From: Euwallacea fornicatus
Taxonomy: Eukaryota; Arthropoda; Insecta; Coleoptera; Curculionidae
Length of the DNA: 64,000 nt
Direction of reading: 5' to 3'
Assembly (NCBI RefSeq): GCF_040115645.1
Contig: NC_089568.1
Span: 2,232,001 to 2,296,000, forward strand
Made by a program: the position numbers and the translations under genes. The notes under the pieces were generated by a model that was not told the DNA's origin, made no database searches, and saw only the letters and a list, made by a program, of their open reading frames with translations. Below are positions 49,672 through 60,620 of this stretch, piece after piece (position 1 is the stretch's first letter; every line of letters begins with the position of its first letter).

Positions 49672-52130
49672 CAGTGTGGTACCATTAACTGGAATAAATT
49701 CGGTATCTACATGACCTTTGACTTTAGAAAAATTGCTTAAACACGTCAATTTTTATTTTACTCGATATACTTTTTGTAGTATTTTGATGCTGCAAATGTC
49801 AACCCCTTAGCTTGGACGTCGGTCACCCTTAAGAGTTTAAATGGAAAAAAGATTTAAGTAGTGCATAATTTTAAAGGTCTTTTCAACCTGACCTTGTCTA
49901 ATATATTACTGTTCATCGTACAGCACAATAATACTAAAAATTATAAAAAAAATTAAACAATGAAATTATCATTTATTTTAACATAGCAAGCGTCCGAAAT
50001 GCTCACCGTTGGCGTCTTGGCACAGCCCTAAACGATGCTAAGACTCTTCTCCTACATTTTCTAAAATGTTAGGAGTCATTTGCCTAATTTCCTGTCTTGT
50101 GCGTTCTTTGACTTCGTCGCATTGTAAACTTTCGACTTCAGGTATCCCCATAAAAAAAATCGCGAGGGGTAAAATCGGGAGATCTCGGAGGCCATTCTCT
50201 TGAGCCTCTTCTTCCCAACCATCGGTTTGGAAAAGTTTCATCTAGGTATAAGCGAACGTTCCGAGCACAATGTGGTGGTGCTCCGTCTTGTAACCAAATC
50301 CGTTCGTCCGGTATGTCTGGCTTCACTTCACTAAGAAAAAAATCAGATAATGTAGGAACTGGTTCATCTTCAAGAAATACTAATTGCTGTTGTGCTTTTA
50401 AATTTTCATCGGAAAATATTGATTCCAATATGCGGTTCTCCGTGATATCCGCCCAAACATTTGTTTTTGCAGGTTACTGCGTGTAATCCCTCATCCAATG
50501 AGGATTCACTATGGACCAATATCGACAATTTTGTTCATTGACATGTTCATTTAATATAAAAGTCGCCTCATCGGTATAGAAGATCCATTCCGTAGATATT
50601 CCTAATTGCTGAACAGCATTCATAATCCTTTCGCAAAATTCGATTCGTCGTTCTTCATCATCTTCAAGCAGTTCTTGACGTATTTGCATTTTTCAATATT
50701 TTCAAAACGAATGTAATACTGATTAAATTTCCACGAGCTGTGCTGGTGTAACCAGGTTTTTTTCTAATGCCAAGGTTGCCCACATGACCATGATTTCTAA
50801 ATGGCTTTTCTATCTTACTTGTTGCCCCTTGATTAATGGGTGGCAAATCAGGATACTTTCGCCGAAATAATTAAACAACCTCATTTTGTGTTCAGACTCT
50901 GTCGCCGTATCCAGTAATTACTAAAATTTCTACTTTACGAAGTTCTGTTAAGTGAGGCATTATTCACCTATTTAGGCCAGAGGCTTCCTGAGTTCCTGCC
51001 TAACAGTAGTGACTGCCTCACTAAGCATCCACAGAGAAATCCAAATATGCTTGAGTCGAAGGACCAGACCGGCTACCGTCAAGAAATAATGGGGGTCCAA
51101 AGGTTCGAGGGGGTACAGAATCTCTGTTACACGAATCACAGACTAGTTGAAATACAGGGTTGACTGGCGATTAAATTATTAACAATAATGCCCGTGTACA
51201 GATTTCTGTTGCGACGAGATGCGTTAAAAGTGGTAAAGTGATTTATTCTAATTTATGAAATCGAGAGAGGAGAGAAGTTGCTGTTAGCACGACGAAAATG
51301 AGAATCGGTTCTGGTTTGGTTCCAAGAGGAGTGATCCTCTTTCCCGAAAAATGCAGGTTCCAGAGTCTGGTTCTTTCCCACGATTTCGTTGGAAAATCAC
51401 CACCTTGATGCTTTCACACCATTGCCTTATCGCTAACACCCTCTGGTTCTTGGGTCACTTGCGCGGTTGTTGCGAGACATTCCATCCTAATTTACTGCGG
51501 CCCTTAATCTATTGGACAATTTGCACTTAATAAATCAGGGTGGGAGTAAACCAGATGAAAGGTGATTAGCGCGGTACCCATGGTCTGTCGTCTAATGGTA
51601 TGTCGAGGTTTGCGCTCTGTTTTCTATCTATTGTTGCTTATTGCCTAGATGTTAGGGCGTTGCGTGAGGGCGATCTTTATGTCGGAGTTTCTCCAACATC
51701 ACCAGTTTATTACTTGCGGGAAGTACCTCTTTTCTGTATTAAATGAAATGAACTAAATTTTGCATTGAAGGAGTGCTAAGGCATTTGTGGAATTTCGGAA
51801 ATATTTCATAAATAAATTCGCAAGTCAATGAACGACATTTAAGTATGAAAATGATTTATGCTTAGTATTATTTTACTCTATGATGAAAAGTAATATATCG
51901 GATAAAATCAGGTTGAAGAAATCTTTAAAATGATGTATCACTTGAACCCCTTTTTCCTTTTAAACTTTTAAGGGTAACCGTCGCCCTATCCAAGGGATTG
52001 ACATTTGCAACATTGGAGTACTTCGACAAGGTGTATCGGGTAAAATAAAAATTCACGTGTTTAAGCAATTTTGCTAAAAATCAAATGCCATACAGATGCC
52101 CGATTTATTCTAGTTAAAGTTATCACACTG
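49672..52130 (-). mobile_element. IS630-like transposon with about 240-bp terminal inverted repeats
   Basis: TA-flanked at both ends (49670-49671, 52131-52132). CAGTGTGGTACCATTAACTG at the left pairs with CAGTGTGATAACTTTAACTA at the right, and matching continues through TGCTTAAACACGT, TGCAAATGTCAA and TTTTCAACCTG or its variant. It contains the transposase pseudogene at 49997-50960. The long non-coding part, 50961-51900, may hold a further insertion that I could not identify. Confidence 0.82.
49997..50960 (-). pseudogene. IS630-like transposase pseudogene
   Basis: It starts at the ATG complementary to 50958-50960 (MPHLTELRKVEIL) and reads in shifted frames through PPINQGATSKIEKPFRNHGHV, the acidic blocks FYTDEATFILN, WLQDGAPPHCARNVRLYLDE and PPRSPDFTPRDFF, ending near 50038 or later. 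All three catalytic blocks are visible, but stops and frameshifts break the gene. Confidence 0.8.
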
Positions 52131-53068
52131 TATGAATAAAAGCTCCTGTGAACTAATGAGTGTAGCTTTGCCCAAATATTTCTGCTAGAGCAGCTTTTTC
52201 TGAAAACGTGACTAACAGGATCCATTTCTTTGAAGGCATCCCCACATCACATATGAAAAGTTCCTATATTTCACTAGCAAGTACAATATTCACTTACATC
52301 AGCACTTACAGAGGTCTAACAGACAAACGCCTGAATATTATGAAAGCAGTACATAATAAAAAAATCGTATCATAGCGAAAGTGAGATTAAAATGACCTTT
52401 AAATCTCCTTAAGATATTATACAGTACGGAAAATTTATTTATTCTCGAATCATGAACCAAAACAATATTATTTTAGAAGATAAGAAATAAAAGATTCATT
52501 AATCTTCACGGAGAAATCGATCACTATGCAGTGTAAATACTACGGAAAAAAATATGATTGATTGCCTTCTAAGTAAAACAGAAAAGTACAATTTAGTTAA
52601 AAAAAAATGAGAGATGTTTTCATAGGAAGAGCAGGATTTCTTTATGTGAACACACGAATCCAGACAGGCACAGGCTCCAGTTTCCTTTGGAGAAGAGTTG
52701 TGTGTGATGAACACCAATGCCAATTTCAAATAAATGTTTCTGTGCATACTTCAGGATGCCCATGTGACGGACCGAACTATTATCGAAATCTCACGTAAAT
52801 ATTGAAATTCAAAAATTGAGATAAATAAGAACAAATCATTCAAAAGATTTCATAACGTAAATCCAGATAAATTAACTTTTGCTGATATAAGTAATCTTCG
52901 TTCCGTATCAAGCTTCTGAAGTGGTTAAAACGCAAATTTTTAATTTTTCTGGAGAGTTCACGATCTGCCACCTGTAAGAAAACAGAACATTCTCTCTATT
53001 GCAGTCTTTGGAGACTAACAATATTATATGTTCAAGTGGCCAAGTGGAAATTGAAAATCATTTAGAAG

Positions 53069-55693
53069 ATGAAGCTCATTTTTAGCACAATAGCTATTTT
53101 AACAGTAATAGTTAGTTATAATGGTAAGTTTTTTTTTAGAAATTCAGTTTTATCAAGTTAGTCAAAAAGGGCATTTTTCGGGAATTTTAACATAGATTTC
53201 ACATATTTAAAGTTTATAGATATAGTACCAAAACAAAGACACAAGCGCAGATATTCCTTAAAGATTCATAAAATACCCGTTTATTTGATTTCATCTTTAA
53301 TTAAAGAAGAACTTGATTAAAGGAAAAACCATTAACCACTACCCCGCCAATGTCGTCAACAATTTTTAGATCAGATTCACAATTAAAGGCCATTGCTATT
53401 CACTTTGCAATTAAGAATGAATTGTGAATTACCTCCATGATGGAATAGAAATGTTATTCGAAAAGGCCTTTTATAGGTAAACAACATGACTCTTTTACTA
53501 TAGAGGTGAATAACTGCGTTCGTAAATATGCAGTAGAGGTACAAGAAGTAGTTAAAAAGTAAAGATAGTTATGTGAAAGTACATAGCCCTGTAAAAGTAT
53601 TTACTGTAAGCTCAAGGCTTGCGCTTCTAGTATGACATTAATTACTTGAGTTTTTTTTAATGTCTGTAGGGATATTAACAAAATGATTGATTCGATGTAT
53701 CAAAAGGGCCTCATGGCTCAGGAAAAAAAAGCGTGTTCAATACGTTATCACTTTTTCAGTTAAAACTATATTTGACGTTTCTTATGTAATCACTTATATA
53801 AATGAATTTCATGCTAAATTTTGTTATTACTTAGGCGATAGTTGATAAACAGTATAATGCATTTTCTCAGCCCTTTCCGATATCTGTATCATAATGCGCA
53901 TTTACTAATTCTATAACAAACATGCTAAAAATTGGATATTTTCAGGTGTTATTGAATGCTTACCGAATAATGGAAATTACATATCATCAGGCTTAAAAAA
54001 TTTCCGATTTGAATCTAAAGGGAAACTATACAGCATAAATAAGGCGCAACCAAACGAAGCTGGGAGGGACGTAGGATATATAAACGAAGACAACACAACT
54101 GAAACTCCTAACTCCACTGAGACTACAACAACTCCTACCACCACTACTCCTACAACAACTTCTACCACCACTACTCCTACAACAACTCCTACCACCACTA
54201 CTCCTACAACAACTTCTACCACCACTACTCCTACAACAACTTCTACCACCACTACTCCTACAACAACTTCTACCACCACTACTCCTACAACAACTTCTAC
54301 CACCACTACTCCTACAACAACTTCTACCACCACTACTCCTACAACAACTTCTACCACCACTACTCCTACAACAACTTCTACCACCACTACTCCTACAACA
54401 ACTTCTACCACCACTACTCCTACAACAACTTCTACCACCACTTCTCCTACAACAACTTCTACCACCACTTCTCCTACAACAACTTCTACCACCACTACTC
54501 CTACAACAACTCCTACCACCACTACTCCTACAACAACTTCTACCACCACTACTCCTACAACAACTCCTACCACCACTTCTCCTACAACAACTTCTACCAC
54601 CACTTCTCCTACAACAACTTCTACCACCACTTCTCCTACAACAACTTCTACCACCACTACTCCTACAACAACTCCTACCACCACTACTCCTACAACAACT
54701 TCTACCACCACTACTCCTACAACAACTCCTACCACCACTACTCCTACAACAACTTCTACCACCACTACTCCTACAACAACTTCTACCACCACTACTCCTA
54801 CAACAACTTCTACCACCACTACTCCTACAACAACTTCTACCACCACTACTCCTACAACAACTTCTACCACCACTACTCCTACAACAACTTCTACCACCAC
54901 TACTCCTACAACAACTCCTACCACCACTTCTCCTACAACAACTTCTACCACCACTTCTCCTACAACAACTCCTACCACCACTACTCCTACAACAACTCCT
55001 ACCACCACTTCTCCTACAACAACTTCTACCACCACTTCTCCTACAACAACTTCTACCACCACTTCTCCTACAACAACTTCTACCACCACTACTCCTACAA
55101 CAACTCCTACCACCACTACTCCTACAACAACTTCTACCACCACTACTCCTACAACAACTCCTACCACCACTTCTCCTACAACAACTCCTACCACCACTAC
55201 TCCTACAACAACTTCTACCACCACTTCTCCTACAACAACTTCTACCACCACTTCTCCTACAACAACTTCTACCACCACTTCTCCTACAACAACTCCTACC
55301 ACCACTACTCCTACAACAACTTCTACCACCACTACTCCTACAACAACTCCTACCACCACTTCTCCTACAACAACTCCTACCACCACTCCGTCTACAACAA
55401 CTCCTACCACCACTCCGTCTACAAAAACTCCTACCACCACTCCGTCTACAAAAACTCCTACCACCACTCCGTCTACAAAAACTCCTACCACCACTCCGTC
55501 TACAAAAACTCCTACCACCACTCCGTCTACAAAAACTCCTACCACCACTCCGTCTACAAAACCTCCTACCACCACTACGACTACAAATAGCCCTCCTGTT
55601 AATGGAGTATCGACAACTCTGTTAAATAGCAGCCTTGTAGTGGTATTTTTTAACCTCTTAGTGTTATTGTACAGGGGGCTCTGTTTAGATTAA
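53069..55693 (+). CDS. Secreted Thr-rich mucin with GPI-type tail, two exons
   Basis: Exon 1 (53069-53123, 55 nt) encodes the signal peptide MKLIFSTIAILTVIVSYN and ends in phase 1 at GTAAG. Exon 2 (53946-55693) follows TTTTCAG and completes the codon. It reads GVIECLPNNGNYISSGLKNF, a short charged region with NKAQPNEAGRDVGYINEDN, then about 47 copies of a 9-residue Thr/Pro/Ser repeat and 7 copies of a TPSTKT-type repeat. It ends NGVSTTLLNSS plus the hydrophobic tail LVVVFFNLLVLLYRGLCLD and TAA at 55691-55693, about 600 residues in all. The frame stays open for all 581 full codons. Exon 2 has no upstream ATG in its own frame, so simple ORF searches miss it; the long antisense frame (53977-55575) is an artefact of the repeat. 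Candidate poly(A) signal near 56098. Likely O-glycosylated and GPI-anchored. Confidence 0.85.
54121..55566 (+). repeat. 27-bp coding minisatellite
   Basis: The unit is ACTTCTACCACCACTACTCC plus TACAACA (27 bp, nine codons TSTTTTPTT). There are about 47 copies with only T/C or A/T swaps that change Ser to Pro or Thr. From about 55386 the unit changes to a form with CCGTCTACAAAAACT (TPSTKT), seven copies, which introduces lysines just before the C-terminal tail. Confidence 0.93.
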
Positions 55694-57153
55694 AACCTCG
55701 TTTATACGCAATATTAGAAATGGACACATATAGGTACTCTTTAAGTATTATCCATATGTAAGTACTGACCTATTTCCTGCAAGTTTCGGAAATTTATTAT
55801 TATTCGAGCTATTTGTTAGTGTAACATAATTACATGATTTAGATGATTAGATCCAGATGAGAAGAAACCCGAGAAATGAAAAAAACCTTTATCTACTGTC
55901 ATATCAATGGGTTGTTATATTTATTATATAACATTTATAAAAAATCTGATTTAAGCCAAAATGTGTATGTCGTGGGGTTATTTATTGTATAGAGACGTAT
56001 CTAGGTAAATTCTTCACTTTATTTAGATTTTTAAATTTTTATTTTTGTACCTTTTTGAAATCGAAATTTACTCATAATTATAGTCTTCCTTATCATTATA
56101 ATAAAACTTTTAAAATAAGTAATTAAAAGTAATAAATGTATTTATAATATAATGATAGATAATAACAGCGCTTTTTCAATAAATTGTATTTGAGGCTTAA
56201 AACGGTGTTTCAGTATAATCTTTAACTATTAAAGATAACATGTTTATGTATATTGAGAAAATATTATATTTTTATACGTCAGTAACAAAATTTTCATGTG
56301 AGCCTCTATCATTTTCCTATAAACAAATACGTATACAAGGTACTTCCCACCAAATGGGCCACACTTCGTCGGCACTTACTGTTTATGCAAAAACATTATG
56401 ATTTGGCGAATTCGTCTAGACCTTTGACCGTTTTTCAGATATTTAATTCAAATATTGATATGAGACGATTCATTCAGGTTTTCTGCACTAAACGGATTAA
56501 GTAATCGTTAGCATCTACAGGATGATATTTTCCACGGAGTCGAATACCGTAATTATTTTGTAATGTACCTCACTAGCGGTTTCAAATCAAACGTTTAGTA
56601 TCGATTTTTTCGTTCTCGTCACTCCACAGTACAACCGAAAATTTCCAAAAAAATTTTAAATATAGATAAATCGTAATATTTTTTGAGGAAGAATATGTGG
56701 ACCAAGGTTGACCCATTAAGTGAAAAAATAGAAAAATTAGGACATTTTCATTCGACAATACGTCATGAATTTGCTACATTTCCGCTTCGTAAGATAATAG
56801 TGAAACATATTTCGCATGAGATGATAATGTACAGGGTGGTCAAATTTAAACTGATTTAATTTTCGAAATTACTAGCAAAGTAAAGTTTGCTTAAAAAGAA
56901 GCTTTAAGGAACTCACTAGTCAAATATTGATACAGTGTCAGACTGCCGAATTACGAATTTACTCAAAATTAAAGTCCATAACACCTATGAATATTCATAC
57001 CGTGCGGCTCAAAATTCTGTCCCCGTATTTTTTTTAACAAATTATTTTTTTTTTTTTTAAATTCCAAAGCAGCATGTGTGTATTTTTTCTAAATAATGCT
57101 CAAGTCACTGATAGGGCAAAAAGTTAGTAGGAGTCCTAACATAATAGCTAAAA
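55694..57153. other. Intergenic, transposon-end fragments
   Basis: AATAAA motifs near 56098 and 56129 could end the upstream mucin transcript. At 56833 a TACAGGGTGGTCAAATTTAA end resembles transposon termini elsewhere in the window, but its partner was not found. No coding sequence recognised. Confidence 0.5.
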
Positions 57154-57780
57154 TGTTAGAAAATCTATTGGTGTCCTACAATTTATGGCAGAAACTTCAA
57201 CTGGCTCCCGCCAATGCTACTGGCGGTAGATAAAAATCGACTTTGTTTTGATGATTGATTGTGATGTGATGATTATCTGTTACTCCCGATTCATTAACAG
57301 CTTTTCAGCAGAGATTTATTAGTAGAATTGTTTTTATCAAACCCATAAGGGCACGTTTTTTCGGTCGTCATATGGTTCCAAGAAGATCTGCTGTTGATTT
57401 ATTCAGTCGCCCTCGCAATTATTCTCAAGCACAGAAGTCTACCTCACGTGTTTTTACGATGAAAAACGCCAGATTTCGGTACCAAGGAGTGGTCCCTCTC
57501 GCCCTTTTACCGAACTAGAAATTCCCGAAATTCACACGAGAAGAACCAGACTTCTCAACAAACATTCATAACGCACACATTGCGACCGATCATCGAAACA
57601 CCTTACCACACTTTACCGAGTATTTTAAGATACACTATCTTAAGAGTGATTAAGGATCCTTGCATTTAGATCCACTAGTTTTAATAACCATCAATTAATA
57701 AATGATGTTTTAACCGACATTGTTATTAATTGAACAACTAACATCATTTCGTTATGCGAATTTGATCAAACGAAAAAACA
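57154..57780 (+). repeat. Putative 5' LTR of BEL/Pao element
   Basis: The right border is placed at the CA of 57779-57780, directly before TTGGTCCTTCGAGCCGGATC, a leader sequence I recognise from insect BEL elements. The left border (TGTT at 57154) is a guess based on the TG start rule. No second LTR copy was found in the window, so the length cannot be confirmed. Confidence 0.4.
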
Positions 57781-60620
57781 TTGGTCCTTCGAGCCGGATC
57801 TAATACTCATATATACCCAAGTAAATTGGAGGTTAAAGTGTTTGGCAATTCATCAAGGCCGCAAGACACACCAAGTGCTTGAGGAGCTAGCTATCAACGT
57901 GCACGCATCATCAATCATCGCATCAACCAGTACAGTGAGAAGTCAACAGAACATCAGCCACACCCATTCACTTATCCTACATTTTGTCATACTCGTGAAG
58001 TTTCGATTTATAATTTCTTTGAATCCATTTATCGTATACATGGACAAATATGATTGGTGACGATTTAATAACTAAACGGGCTGTAATCAAAACAAAAATC
58101 ACTCGGTTTAGAAAAATCTGAAAAAACTTTTTGAGTTTTTCGAGCCAGAATATGGCCAGATACAGAGTCAAATCGAAGCGTCAATCCCAGCGAAAAATAT
58201 AGACGCAATAGTAAAGGAAGCAGATGTATTTGCTAGATATCTGATTGCAAATGTAATCAATATTAATGAAGAACGTCAGGGAAACGATACAATAGCGGAA
58301 ACAAACAAACATTCCCATAAAGTGTCCATACTGAAGCAGCTATCACAGATATCATTTGCCAAATTCAATGGACACTTATCAAAATAGATAAATTTTCCCG
58401 ATTCAAAATTTATTGTCAAACTGATAAATTCAATTATCTCAACATCGCACTCAAAGATGAAGCCACGTGCGCCATTCTCTCTTTGAGCATTTTCGAGATG
58501 AATTATAGTCATACTTGTAAGAAACTTCGGGATAGGTATGAGAATTCAGAGGAACCAATGGCGCATCACCCACGAGCCTTACTTGGACTTACAGCCAGGA
58601 CAAAGGGATCATATTCAGATTTCCGCCATCTTGTTGATGATTCACATCATTATTTAATAGCTTTAAGGAGTACGGGACAAGCAATAGGCATATGGGACTT
58701 GGTCCTCGTTCACTCAATTTATACAAAGTTGGACGATGAAAGGCGAATGAGTCGTAAAAGGCGCACGTTGAGCACCACAGGCGAACGCACATTTGACGAT
58801 TTCGTTGCGACCCTAGAAGGTCATTGCAAATATCTACAGATTACTTAGAGAAACAATCGATCGCGGAAAATCAGAGAGAGCAAGTGAGCTACAAGAGCGG
58901 TAAGAGGGCAAACGAACGCGCGGCGTCATGAGCCACCACGAGTTCGTGCGCAGAACGTACTGAGAAGCACCCATTTTACATCTGCAAAAAATTTTGAAAT
59001 AAAGACCTCCAAGGACGAATTGATCGTATCAAGAACTTAAGGTTACATTTTAATTGCTTGAGGTCGGATCATCAAAGCAAATCATAGTCTTCAGGGGCAT
59101 GTAAAAGCCCCTGAAGCCGATACAACACCCTGTTACATCTGAACAAGCCCAACAATGAACCACGGGCCATAGCCAACAAAACTAGCATGGCATCCAAGAG
59201 GCCTGCTAACCCCACCGTATTAACCGTGCAATCATTGGACAACACTTCAGCACATGTGACACTTGGTACTGCCGTTATACAAGTTTAAGACCACGATGGA
59301 GTTATCCACGACTGCCGTGCGCTGCTGGATTCAGGATCACAGATCCATTCCATCACGCAAGACGAGATTGAAACTAATCACAAGAAGCACGAGTACGACG
59401 ATTTCAGGAATTCTCCAATCAACAATCAGGTTGAGTCATAGGACAGTTTTGAAGTCACAAGCCCATACTACAGTATTCAAGACAACAATCACTTGCTTAG
59501 TCACGCCAAGAATAATAGGCAGCATGGCTAACGGCAAGATAAACAGGAAGTACATAGAGATACTAGCTAGAATTGAGTTAGCCGATCCATCGTTTGACGA
59601 TAGTCGACCAGTTGACCCTCTTGCTGGGTTATTTTGGGACTTGGTATGCGTCGGTCAACTAACAACAGGCAGAGACCAACCGTGCTTCCAAAAGACACAA
59701 CTGGGCTGTATCGTCACAGGAAGTATTCAACAGCAGTCGCAATCGTCACGTAATAAGGCGTCACGTTATGTGACAATAAATTCACAACTATACCAACGAG
59801 TCGAGAGATTCTGAGCGGCTGAGGACCGCGCAGAAAGCAGTAGAGCATCTCCATTAAACCTTTCTGAGCCATGCGAACAATTGTTTGCACCATCGACATC
59901 TCAAGACTCGACTGGTAGATCTGTGGTCAATCCACCATTCAACGATAAAAAGGAGCAATTAGGTGAATCATAGTACATGGCAGTAAAACGCTTACTGTCG
60001 TTAGAGGGAAAATTCAAATCAAATAACGCGCTGCATGTTGGAAACGTATGAAGTTCATGCAAGATCACGAAGATCTTGGGCATATGTCCAGGCCATCGCT
60101 TCGGCAATTAGGAGAGGTGAAACCTGCATTCTATCTGCCACATCATGCAGTTATCAAGGGACAAAGCACGACTACCAAACTCTGAGTTGTATTTGACGGT
60201 TCGGCAATTGCCACCTCGGGTTTACCATTAAACGATATCCAAAGCACTGGATACTAGGTCCAAGATGAACTTTTTTCTCTTGCTATAAGGTTCCGGAGGC
60301 ATAAATACATCATTGCAGCTGATGCGAGACAAATGTATCGACGAACATGGGTGGCTAAAGAAGACAGACTTTATCAACGCATTTTGTGGCGCCAAAATGG
60401 CACACGATCCATAGAAATATTGGAGCCAAACACCGCCAGTTATGGCGCGAGGCCTGGAGCATACCTAGCAAAACCGTGTCTCGGGCAAATCGGGAAAAGA
60501 CTAATGAGGCGCATCCAGACGCATCTAACTTAAGTTTATTGAGGTGGTAGAGTTATTGGATGATCTTGTCGATTTGGATTCAAAAATCGTTAGTCTTAAA
60601 TTCCTTGTTAAAGGTGTAAG
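57781..60620 (+). mobile_element. BEL/Pao LTR retrotransposon relic
   Basis: Degenerate pieces occur in BEL/Pao order. The Gag region (DUF1759 type) lies at 58080-58850, including KKLRDRYENSEEPMAHHPRA. A decayed zinc knuckle (FNCLRSDHQSK) is near 59060 and a retroviral-type aspartic protease site (CRALLDSGSQIHSIT) near 59320. Reverse transcriptase pieces are at 60110-60490 (YLPHHAVIKG, ADARQMYR, YQRILW). Many stops and frameshifts are present. RNase H, integrase and the 3' LTR are absent, so the copy is truncated and inactive. Confidence 0.8.

Noticed and set aside
52499..52798. Short Cys-containing frames on both strands between the two mucins
   Set aside because: Both strands are open, the peptides match no family I know and there is no splice or signal-peptide support.
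53977..55575. 532-codon antisense ORF (Val/Gly repeats)
   Set aside because: It is the reverse complement of the 27-bp Thr repeat; the + strand has a signal peptide, a GPI-type tail and correct splicing.
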